From Tenodera sinensis (taxonomy: Eukaryota; Arthropoda; Insecta; Mantodea; Mantidae): a stretch of 64,000 nucleotides of DNA. Both the position numbers and the translations under genes were made by a program. Below the pieces are notes generated by a model. It saw only the letters and a program-made list of their open reading frames with translations, made no database searches and was not told where the DNA came from. Shown here piece after piece: positions 1 through 11,100 of this stretch. The stretch lies in contig CM060967.1 in NCBI GenBank assembly GCA_030765045.1, forward strand, positions 164,620,751-164,684,750, in the 5' to 3' direction. Positions within the stretch are counted from its first letter, which is position 1, and every line of letters starts with the position of its first letter.

Positions 1-350
1 TTTGAGAGGTAGAATCAGGACTGTAAAATTCAATGCCATAGCCGGGATTTGAACCACAGATTTTCAGCTTCATGCCCAACTGCTGTAACCACTGAGCTAC
101 CATGGTCAACTTGCTAGTATGACATTAAATTCCCCAACCGATTGTCATACTGGCAAGTTGGCCATGGTAGCTCAGTGGTTAGAGCAGCCGCACATGAAGC
201 AGAAGATCCATGGTTCAAATCCTGGCTATGGCGTTGAATTTTTCAGTTTGTTGAGTTTTTCTAGCTCTCAGGCATTGCCCACACATGGCTTGCGTGTTTA
301 AAAACACTAGCAGTAAGTTGGTTGGCATAAGCAAATAACATTTACCTTGT
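1..350. repeat. SINE-1 pair, head-to-head
   Basis: Two tRNA-headed SINE copies face each other. The left one (about 1-150) is on the minus strand; its B box reads in reverse as GGGATTTGAACCAC at 43-56. The right one (about 160-350) is on the plus strand with an A-box-like TAGCTCAGTGGTTAGAGC and a B box GGTTCAAATCC. It ends in the family tail (cacatggct...gtttaaaaacac...gttggcataa). The same family recurs at least nine more times in the window. These are SINEs, not functional tRNA genes. Confidence 0.75.
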
Positions 351-1263
351 GAAAATGTTGCTTAACAGTGACTAAAGGCATTATGTACACATTGCCTATA
401 CCAAAGTTCAGCAGAACTTTTTTGTGCAATAAATATTTTGTTCCAATGTATGTAGTTTCAATAATGAGTTTGTCAGTCCTATACTAAAAATGCTTTCTCT
501 ACAGTACAAATAATAATAGTAGGAAAAGTGCACAGTGTGCCAATCCCTAGTGTATTTGTGAGCTGTGCGCGAAATTCTGCAACTGCTACCATGTCATAAT
601 GTGTCAGAAGAGAACAGTATCCTTAATGGCTTACTTAAAAAATGACTGAACAGTGAAATTAACTTTACACTACAAATAAGCTTTGCATTTTTTTTAAATT
701 GTGGATTTTTAAATTTCTAAACACATTCTACTCCAACTTGTAATTATGTTAGTCACAGGACTAGTTTTGGAAAGGGTCCTTTCCATCATTCCACTGTTGA
801 TCAACTGGTTCAATATCAGGTAACTGCCTCCCCCTTCTCTCACTGCCTGGTATGCTGTTCTTCCTATTGGCTAGTCGTGAGACATCATCTGCGATTGATA
901 TGCCGAAATTCATTAGCCAACCTTGATCCTTAATGGTGTAAATATTTTTCCACACTGTTAACTTCCTATAATTGTTTGCTGGTTTTAAAAGTTGGATGTT
1001 TAGGTTGATATTATGATTGCAAGACTAGAAGTGGTGAGCTATGGCTGATTTGTCTATTTCTTGTATTTGATATTTCTGACGTGTTCCTTCCTTCTGGTTT
1101 CCAAAGTTCTTTTTCTTTTGCTGATATCTATCTATCTCATCTCATCTCATCTCATCTCGTCCCATCCCATCCAATCCAATCCATATATATATAAGGATTT
1201 TGTGTTCAGATTATCCAAAATGTTGGTTAGTGGGGTTCTACTGTAATTGTTTCTTTGGCTTCT
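351..1263. other. No gene seen; pentanucleotide repeat at about 1134-1194
   Basis: No coding exon or recognisable element is seen here. A (CATCT)n/(CATCC)n run at about 1134-1185 is followed by a short (TA)n. This should be an intron of HEXD if the upstream exons of that gene lie before the window, since the first exon seen (3078) begins inside a codon. Confidence 0.4.
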
Positions 1264-1760
1264 TGGTTGCTTACAGAAGAATTAAACAAATCTTTAAAGA
1301 GGACACCCTTGTCTCCTTTGACGTAAAGTCACTATTTCCCAGTATACCAATAGAAAAACTCCCATCACTGATCAAAAGTTGGCTCAAATCACTTGGAATG
1401 TCATCGTCAGAAATTGCAGAATACATAGAACTCACCAAATTATGCACAGAACAAAATTTCTTCCAGTTCCAAACAAAGTATTTCCGTCAAACTTCAGGTT
1501 TAGCAATGGGCAACCCTCTCTCGCCATTCTTAGCAGTTATTTACATGAGTTAATTGGAAATAAGGATCACAAAAGGTTTCCCGTGGATGTTCAAACTCTG
1601 GCAGTGATACGTAGACAACATATTTGCAATAGTTCCAAAAAGACACATCAGTGACGCATTAAAACTTCTGAACATACACGACAAAAGTATAAATTTCACA
1701 GTGGAAGTAGAAAAAGATAATAAATTACCATTTTTAGATCTAAAATAATCAAAAACAAGG
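1264..1760 (+). pseudogene. PLE reverse transcriptase fragment
   Basis: The frame around 1290-1549 shows the RT motif A region FDVKSLFPSIP and the motif B region QTSGLAMGNPLSPF, both typical of PLE and TERT-like RTs. A frameshift follows near 1550. The catalytic box appears at about 1608-1628 as YVDNIFAIV. PLEs normally have YxDD, so the second catalytic Asp is Asn here and the enzyme would be dead even without the frameshifts. Downstream LPFLDL and RKPTQTDNY match the PLE thumb region. This is a remnant of a selfish element, not a host gene. Confidence 0.8.
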
Positions 1761-1876
1761 ATAGAATAAATTTCGGTATTCACAGAAAACCAACGCAGAC
1801 AGACAACTACATAAAAGCTAATAGTTACAATCCAAGAAGCCACAAACAAGCAATTTTCAATAGTTTAACACATAGA

Positions 1877-2317
1877 TTGGTGAACATCCCTCTTTCAGCA
1901 GAAGAATATAAAACAGAATATTACAAAATAATTGAAATAGCACAAAAAAACGGCTTCCCCAAAGAATTAGTAGATAAAAAGGTAAAACAAGCAGAAAAGA
2001 AAAAATTATTAAAAGAAACTACAACTCTCACAGCAGCAAAAACAAAAATGATATTCAAAAAATTCACATATCATCCATGGGCCTTTGATAAATTTAAAAA
2101 AGTGTTCAAGGAATACAACATTCAGCTAGCACCAGTAAACCATTACTCCATAACAAACCTACTACTTTCAGACATCAAAGATGCTATTCCACCTAAGAAA
2201 AAATCTGGCATATACCAAATTGAATGCAGTGATTGTAATGAAATATACATAGGAAAAACCAAAAGAAATTTAGAAATCAGATCCAAGGAACACGTTAGAA
2301 ACATTAAGAGTAAATAA
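1877..2317 (+). pseudogene. PLE-1 linker plus GIY-YIG endonuclease (partial)
   Basis: A 146-residue open stretch. Residues 1-105 are Lys-rich linker (VNIPLSAEEYKTEYYKIIEI), matching the PLE region between RT and nuclease. From about residue 112 the GIY-YIG core reads GIYQIECSDCNEIYIGKTKR, with the Arg and Glu expected further on (EIRSKEHVRNIK). The conserved CxxC of the PLE GIY-YIG (CSDC) is present. A stop ends the frame after SK; the rest of the nuclease (HFW..., STWEQIFIL) continues in broken frames to about 2555. In an intact element it would nick target DNA for primed reverse transcription. Confidence 0.8.
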
Positions 2318-3077
2318 TTAGAAAAATCAGCGGTTGCATTTCACTTTTGGACAAAAAATTATGACATAAAGCTATAATCGAAACTTCTCGAACACATAAC
2401 CAGAAAACAAGAACTGTCTACATGGGAACAAATCTTTATTTTGAAAAATAGAAACCGAATATTTAATTTCTACATTCCTCAGAGGGACATTTTCAGTAAG
2501 TTCATTGAACCGTTACCAGAAGAAACATCAGAAGAAGCATCGCCATCCACACCATGAAACACTATGGAAACCCAGTTATTGTCCAGTTGATAATGGAGGA
2601 AAGTTAACCTTCGAAATGCGTCCCAGAAAAATATTTTGTAAGTGTTGTTCAGTGTTATTAATTAATTCACCTTTTAAATTAAATCTTTAAATGTCTAATT
2701 CCCATTGAGAAATGTTTATTTTAAGTTAATAACCTAGAATAGACAATCACTACATTACTTGTACACCTAGAATTAAATTGTCTTTCTGTGGCAGTTGAGC
2801 TTCCCAACTGAGGGGAGTCTTTTGTAGCAGTGAAGGGCTTTCTGCCTACTTCTGGCTCCAGTGCTCTAAGGAATACAAGACTTAAGCTCAGACTGTTGCT
2901 GAATATAATTTTAAAATGCAAACACAGGTCACTGAGAAATGGCCATACATTATATTTATGTTCTGTTTAAGGGCATTTGTTGGTTAACTTGCAAGGCATG
3001 TGTTTTGTTGTACTTTAGTTACACACATTCAATCCATAAACCTAAATAAGTGTGTGAATGGCTTATTTGTTTTGCAG

Positions 3078-3273
3078 AATTGTGGGATAAATATTCGTCA
3101 GTGTTCAACAGTCTCTGGGTTGCCACAGCATTTAAAGGAGCCACTGGAAGCTGCCAGATTCTGCCCATTATTCAGCACCATCTAAGCAACCATGAACAGT
3201 GGTTGAGAGTGCTTGGACGTGAAGTCAATAAATTCCAGCATTTCCGCGGAGTGGCCTTTACAGGATGGTCTAG
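3078..3273 (+). CDS. HEXD: HEXD exon (GH20 barrel, C-terminal part)
   Basis: The acceptor ttgttttgcag ends at 3077 and the donor gtagat starts at 3274. The exon is entered after the first base of a codon and ends after the second (AG). It encodes ELWDKYSSVFNSLWVATAFK and on to FRGVAFTGWSR. The AFKGATG stretch and the TGWxRYDHY stretch completed by the next exon are the most conserved parts of the HEXD C-terminal barrel. It is separated from the next exon by 8.2 kb of repeat-filled intron. Confidence 0.9.
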
Positions 3274-6200
3274 GTAGATACACTTAACTTTTCTCAGGTC
3301 TTTTTCCTATTTTTCCTCAAAATTATATTAGTAGTAAAATGTAGGGGGTTTTACTTCAACTTCAAGTAAATCAAGATAAATGTTGTAGAAATGGTTTTGT
3401 TATACATTTCATTATAAGTACAAGGGATATATATTAGGCTAAATAAATAGTCAAATTATAATTATAATGTAACTAATGGTCCTGTGCATCATTCTCATTA
3501 AACAAAGCCTTCATGGACCTTCACCTTATCATGTTAAGGGCAATTATGTGTCATACAGTGGTACACCAATGCTCACCGCAGTTAAGCTGACCACAGTTAG
3601 CTGGCAAGCACTCACCTTGTTGTGATGTTCGATCTACACCCATATATCTAAGAGCATCAAAGGTGTTCAATGCGCTTATGTTTATCGAACCATAGTACAT
3701 ACATTTGGTTTTCATAATAGCACTTCGATTTATGCTGCAGAGCTGTATGCAATATACCAAGCCGTTTTATATGTGCACCTTTGTAAATTGAGTGACTGCC
3801 TAATTTTGAGTGATTCTCTTAGTGCACTTCAGAGGTTTCATGAGCTTTACAACTTCCATCCTATCATGAGTAGTCGGAAGCTTTCACGGCTGGAGTTAGA
3901 ATTAATGCTAGAGATTTCTTCCGAGCTTAAAAGCCGTGGTCTGCTGGAGTTTAGAGCTTTAAACTCCAGCAGACCACGGCATTTAAGCCTGGAAGAAGTC
4001 TCTAGCTTTAATTCCATCCTATTGTTCAACATATCCATGTTTTATACACTTCTGGTATTAATGTAGTGTGTGCAGGATTCCTGATCACATAGGTTTGCCA
4101 TGGAATGAAATGGCTCACTTGGCAGCAAAGGCGGTAACCACAGAACCCATATTACTATCTCTCATATTACTTCAGAAGACTTTAGGCTTGAAGCGCAGGG
4201 AACAGTGTTGTTGTGCTGGCATGAAGAGTGGTCAGCTCTCTGCGTTAATAAGCTTCAAGAAGTGAAAGAACTTCCAATAAACTGGATAATCTCCTCTCGC
4301 ATATCTTATTGTGAAGAGATGATTTTGGCTCGGTTACGCATTGGCCACTGCAATTTTTCACATGGTTACCTTTTTAAACAAGACTCTGCTTCTATTTGTC
4401 CGCTGTGCGACAACCTTTTGTAGGGCTCTCACGTGCTGCTATAGTGTTTCCCTAGCATACCTTCAAGTCTCCCTGCAACTGCCTGTCAGACTCGCAGAGG
4501 AAACTAAGACTTTAGAACTTTAGACATCAAAATGCCTTAGTTTTTGGTACCTTTCTATAATTTTGTTTTTAATTTTCTAGTAGTTGAGCACTTCTAAACC
4601 TACCAACCAACTTAAAAATGGACACATGTAAAAAGCTGGCCTTACAATTGAGTGTAAAAATATGTCTGTTATGATTTTTTTCTTTTCACAATCATTAAAA
4701 TTCCATTTAGCTTAGTCAACATTTGCCTACTGAAAGAGGGAAGTAGTAAACAGGAAGAAAAAGTATTACCCCTAGACAAGATTTAACTCAGCACCTCTTG
4801 CATATGGCACCACAACGATGATCTAAAACTTCAGCACAACATCGTTTACTGGATTCTTATACATGGTTATCAGATAAAGTGACCATACTCTTATGAGCAC
4901 CTGTTCTCGAGCGTGCACTATTCGCTTTTTGAGGTTGCAATTGCATCACATGTGGCCTAACCTTCTGACTCACACCACATATGACAAATGAAGGGAGTAA
5001 ATAATGCTCTTTAGTGATATTCGGTTCCATGTTAGTCCAATCATGGCCCATCTTCTACAAAACAAAGAGTGTTCATTGGTTGCAACTTTATAAAACACAA
5101 ACCTCTATCTCTTGTGTCATAGATCATTTCACGACTGATCTTGATCCGTCTAACAGAAGTACAGTTCATAAAATAGTCAAGAAATTCAAAAGTTCAGGAT
5201 CAGCATTAAATCAGAAAAAAAATTGAAAACATTATGTTTTAACAGAGTAAAGATTAACGATATTGGTGTACGGTTAGAACAGTTACCACGAAAGTCAAAG
5301 AAAAGTTGTAAGACAAACTGTATAAACCTAGTTTCCAAACATTATAAGAACTGCAAAATAATGTACAGGAAGAAATGACCAACATATCCCTAGAAGAATT
5401 GCAATATGTTTCTCATAACCTGTAAAGACATTGCAATGCATGCCTTTGAACACAAGCAGAATATTTCCAACATCATCTTTGAAAAGGTAAGCAGTGTAAG
5501 GAACATTGAGTATTATAATTTGTTAAAAAATAATGATTCCAGTTTACTTTATTCATATCCTATTTGTTTCAATGCATAAGGCTGTCCCCACTGTTAAAAA
5601 GGAATTAAGAAGTGAGCGGCATATTACCACAACCCAGTGCCATTTAAAGCATGGCTTCTGAATCTGACAATACTGTATATGCACAATTAATGCATCCTAA
5701 CATTTCTGAAAGTCTGCTCATATAAAACATATAATTGCACTAAACAATTCCTTGCTCCCTTTGTATCTGCATCAGTGCTGGAACTATGCTCCAACTAATA
5801 TGATATGTAAGACCATGATTGTGTGGATTTTTATTATGTCTTTGTTCTGAATATGGCTCCGTGGTTGTATGCTAGGCTCACATTCAGAGTATCCTGGGCC
5901 CAGCCACTTTGATAAGGTTATTCATGGTTTTCCCTGGTTGACAAGATGAATGTAGTCGTTTCTCTTCTACTATAAATTTCCTTTCCCATGTTTTCTAATG
6001 GGAGATCAAAAAAGTTCCAAACAGACTGTGTGGTGTTTTGCCTCCACTTCCTCAACGCTCATTGCCATCTGCTGCTATCATAGAAAGGTGCAGATGAAAC
6101 CATACATCATTTTTAAAACTACTTTTAAAGGTAATTATTATTTATTTATACCAACAAACTTACTGTTGGTTAAATAAGGAAATAATAAAGCCATTAACAG

Positions 6201-8146
6201 TGAAGCAACAAGAATCTAAGGTAAGAACAAATTAGAAACTAAAAGCTTCACTTATCTTAGTAATATTGCGAGATCTTGCAATGGTTATGGTTAGAGCACC
6301 CACCTGGTAAGCAGTCTGTGGTTCAAATCTCAGCTGTGGCATTGAATTTTTAAGTTCCAGTTCTACCTTTCAAACATTGCCCACACACGGCTCATGTGTT
6401 TAAAAATACCAACAGTAAGTTTGTTGGCATAAATGAATAATAATTACCATCTGAAGGTTATTTAATCCCGGGACATAAAGTACTTGCAATAGTAAGTCAC
6501 CATTGAGGTAATTGTCTCTGATGTGAGACTGCCTTTGTGGTTTACTGGGAGAAATATGAGCTGGTTTGAGAATTCAATATCATTCTGGTAGGTTGTCACA
6601 GCAGCTTAATGGTTAGAGCACCTGCCTGGTAAACAGAGGGTCTGTGGTTCAAATCCCAGCTATAGCATTGAATTTTTAAGTTCCAGTTCTACCTCTCTCA
6701 CACTTTCAATTGTTGTCATCAAACATTGGCCGCATGAACTGTTGCAGAGTCTTATTGAAAAAAGGCAAAATCACGCTCCGTCTGTTAATTCACTAAAAAA
6801 GGAGCAAAAGTGTATTCACATATGTACAGGCATCATCTGTTGACTTGCAAAAAATTGGCCCTAAAACCCAGAACCTAATATTACTCATGAAGTACCGCTT
6901 CACGATGAAAAAATTGGTGTATGGTGTGCCACTAGCAGAGAAAGGTTTCTCAGAGTTCCAATAACTGATTTCTGTCTCTGGGGTAACTTAAAACAAGACA
7001 AACCCACAAACCCTAGAAGAATTAAAACGAAATATCTGCTGGGAAATTGCCAGCATTTCTCAATGTGAACTATAGCGAGTGATGGATAGTTTTCTAAAGA
7101 GGCATCTCCTTTCATAAAGCTGGCAAGTAAAGCCTTTAAAAATAGTTTTAAAAATGTATGATTTCATCTGCATCTTTCTATTACAGCAGCAGACGGCAAC
7201 AAGTGCCAAGGATGTGGACAGCCAAGACACCACACAGCCTGTTCAGAAGTATTATGCTCTCCCTGTATAATTTACTTTTCCTTTCATGTTTCAGGTAGCG
7301 TTAGGAGCTGTGTAGTGTTGCACAGATGGTGCAGATGCTTGCTTATTGGAAAGTATTCTCAGCCCTTCCAGGTGGCAGCCTTATCTCTTCTCTCAAGTGT
7401 GTTGAGTTCTCTCTGGTTCCACCAGAGGGAAGCCTTATTGACCTGTCCACCAGTGCAATATATCATCAAGTTTAGAATTGTTAGGGACTCAGTGCATCTC
7501 TGTCAGTTGGCCTGCTTCCTGTAATTCCTTTACCTAGCTCATTCCTCCCAAAGGTGGTAAGCATAAAAGCTTTACATTAGATTGAACATGTGCAGGATCC
7601 CCTCCATTCCTTGGTCATACTCTTAGTTATCAATTTCTCTTTAGTCCTTGTTGAACAATACAGCCACACTTTGTCACACTCCTGAAATCGAGCAGTGCTC
7701 AACCAAGTCATACCCTAATCCAGTTTCTTGCCAGTTTTAGAAGTTTACATCTTTTCATTTCTCATCTCCACCATTTCAGCTTTCGTTGTCTTCATTTCTT
7801 CCATCATGGTGTTTAAATCTTGCTCCTGACAATGGTGTGACTTTTTCCACTTCTACTGCAGTCGCTCATAAGTTTTCCCTTGAACTTAGCCTCTAATCTT
7901 TTCTGGTCGTTCACTAGAGTGTCAAATACACGACTCCTATTTTCTCTTCCACTTGCACATTAAAGTGTGGAACAAATATTTGTCTTCTAGCCTATTCTCT
8001 CTCTGTCGTTCTCAATTTTACTTTCCCTACTGGTAAGTAGGGGAAGTACTGTATTCCACCCAAAAGTTTGATGTTGAGATTTCACTGAAAATGTATGTTT
8101 TGAGACCCTCTGAATCCAAAAAATAGTTTTAGAGAAAGGTCTCTGT

Positions 8147-8177
<31 letters not shown>

Positions 8178-11100
8178 GTGTCGTCAGTCAGTCAGTCTGT
8201 GGGCAGCATAACTCAAAAACGAAAAGTAGGTTAAAAACCAAAATTGGTATTTAAGTTTAATATCTTTCAAGGATGCGACAAAGATTTTGAAGAAAATAGC
8301 CCCACCCTAAACTACCCTTTACTTGGAAAATTATTCGAAAATTTTGATTTTCTTGAAAATGGCTCCAACGATTTTTATTAATATGTCATATGTTTGAGAT
8401 ATTTTTATGAGAAATGAAATTTATATCTTGAATTTTCTGGCTATAGCCCCTGTAGTCGTATTTACTCTGGACGACTTTTGCATAACTGGTAAACCGTTAG
8501 AGGTAGACCAAATCATACTAAAAAAAAATTTAGATCTTGCTAAAATACACAATTTACGTCTAAATAAATTTTCTTGTAGGGTAAACCATTTCGGAGATAT
8601 ACCTTGTTATGTGTGTGAGTTTTAGAAAACTTAAAACTTTCGTGAAATGGAATATAATTTTTAATTTAAAAGGTGAGCCAATTAATAACACTAAAGAACA
8701 CTTACATTTGACATATACCAAACTGAATGCAGTGATTGTAATGAAGTATATATAGGAAAAACCAAAAGAAATTTAGAAATTAGATCCAAGGAACAATTAG
8801 GAACATCAAGAGCAAACAATTGGTAAACTCAGCAGTTGCCTTTCACTTTTGGATAAAAAATCATGATATAAGGCCAGAAGCGAAACTTCTCAAACACATA
8901 ACTGGAAATCAAGAGCTGTCCACATGGGAACAAATCTTCATTTTAAAAAATAGAAACTGAGTGTTTAATTTCGACATTCCCCAGAAAGATATTTTCAGCA
9001 AGTTCCTTGAACCGTTACCAGAAGAAGCATTGCCATCCGCACCATGGAAACCCAGTTATTGTCCGGTTGATAATGGAGAAAAGTTAACCTCCGAAACGCA
9101 TTCCAGAAAATTATAAATGTAAGTGTTGTTTAGTGTTATTAATTGACTCACCTTTTAAATTAAATTGATCATAACAACACTGTTTTCAAACTTCTAAGAA
9201 AGGAAGATGGAACATTATTGTTAATTTTTTTGTATGTTAAGTGTGCAAAGAGAACGACGGAATCTCAAAGCTTTAAAAGATTTGACTATCGCTCAAAGCC
9301 TGCTGTATTCTAATATTCCCTTTGCACCTGCAAGGATATAAGCAGTAAGATAATTTGTACAAATGTTTATCTTAACACGAAGAAGATATAGGAATAACAG
9401 TTTGTAAGAATGGTTAGTACAAGAGTAGAGAAAGTCATGTGAGTGCAACACATCAGATTTTTTCTTGTGGTTGTGCCAACAGCATGTGATTTCACTTTTT
9501 AAAAATTATTGTCTTACTTACTGTATCATCCATATGCATATAATGAAATGTGTAATGAATTTGTATCTCAAATAACAAGAAGTGGATAAAAGAATAAATT
9601 TGTGGCACATTTTATAAAAGATGAGCACTCTTGAATCATTAGGGTTTTGTGGTTTCTAAAAAGGGACAAGTTCAAATGTGGAATAGTTTGTGATTTATTC
9701 ACAATAAGCTTTGTAGAACATTGTAACATGCTGAATTTAATCACAATTTTAACATTCTGTAGGCCCAAAATCCTTTTTATAATTTACTAACTTGAAACTT
9801 GATTACCTTGATGTGGAGCTGAATCTACCAAATCTGGAACATTTTCTTTATACATGTTATGGTTTACGTGGTGACAAATAACAAGACTTAGTTATATATC
9901 TCCATGGTACTCGATAGTGAGTTTATGTAAGTTATATATTTTGTTTATTCTGATTATTTAAATACCATATTTAGTCGAAAATAAAATCTGCATTTCTTAA
10001 CAGAATTATAGACAAAAAATTGGGAGCGCCTTGCAAACGGGTATTATGTAAAATAAAAATGATAAATGTATTACTGAACCATGAATTTAATAGCTATGTT
10101 TTATTAAACACTATTGTTCTAAAGTAAGAACAAATTAGAAACTAAAAACTTATCTTAGTAATGTTGCAGGTTATTTTTTCAACCACTGACTCGAGTTTCA
10201 AGTTGTCTCCAACTCACTCTCAAAGCTATATTAATTTCCTTAATTAAACACTATTGTTGTTCCTCGCTACTTTACACCCTTTCATTTACGTCATTTCATG
10301 GGTCACTACACAGCACTCTTCTCTTCTCTCCTCCCCTCCATTCCCCTCCCCTCCCTACCCTTTCCTTCTCTTCTTGTCTCGTCTCATTTTCTCCTCTCCT
10401 CTCTTCTCTTTTGTTCTCTTCCACCCATGCCATCACTGTATTATCCACTGCAACATGGCATCTTTTCTCAGGGCCACAAAAAGATCGAGTTCCAATTTTC
10501 GCACCTTTAAGTTTACCTCCCTGATTTCCCCAGTAAGAAATCATGTCTGGTTTTACCAAATGCTCTCAATCCACTGTTCATACACCATTTTTTTTCAGCA
10601 AATTCCAAAACTTCTAGCCTAAAATCTATAGTGAAACTTTTTCATGAATTCATGTTAGGACTAGCACAGACAGATACAAGAGGAACTCACTTTCAATAAA
10701 GTTACTGCTGTTGTAACCAAAGATTTTGTTTTACTAGTAAGTAGAAAGCAGGCAGAAGGGTTGAAGCTACTAATGAGTGAAGGTCAATGTATAATTCTCT
10801 GCTCCTTTCTTGCAAACATATGAAAGGTAAAATTTGTCCTTGGCCAACCATCTCCATGTACAGTAACAGAAATTCAGAAGAACTATTTTTCTAGTAATTA
10901 CAGCCTGTCTCAAATTAATATGTCTAATATTTGTATACATATATCTTTTTTTCTAAAATTATCTGCAAAACTTGGCAGGTCTTACAGTTGAGGGGGTTTT
11001 ATTTTTGAGTAAGTACAGTAATTTTCTAATCATTTTAACAAATACACACATGAATTCTCTTAGCATGAGATCATCTTAACAGCCTGTCACAAGCTTTTAT

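Larger units (their letters stand above)
1264..2697 (+). mobile_element. Penelope-like element PLE-1, copy 1 (5'-truncated, degraded)
   Basis: A degraded copy that keeps the C-terminal half of the reverse transcriptase, a linker, a GIY-YIG endonuclease domain and the 3' UTR. The combination of this RT type with a GIY-YIG nuclease is diagnostic of Penelope-like elements. The order RT (about 1270-1760), linker (about 1790-2200), GIY-YIG (about 2205-2320, continuing in other frames to about 2555) and 3' UTR (to about 2697) is visible. Several frameshifts and stops break the reading frame. Copies 2 (8.65-9.2 kb) and 3 (16.3-17.4 kb) share its 3' part closely. Confidence 0.85.

Noticed and set aside
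160..240. tRNA gene candidates (A and B boxes at many sites)
   Set aside because: All share the same body and tail and recur many times, and acceptor stems do not close. They are tRNA-derived SINE heads.
10254..10622. Open frames in the CT-rich block at 10.3-10.6 kb
   Set aside because: Low-complexity composition on both strands, no motif, no splice context.
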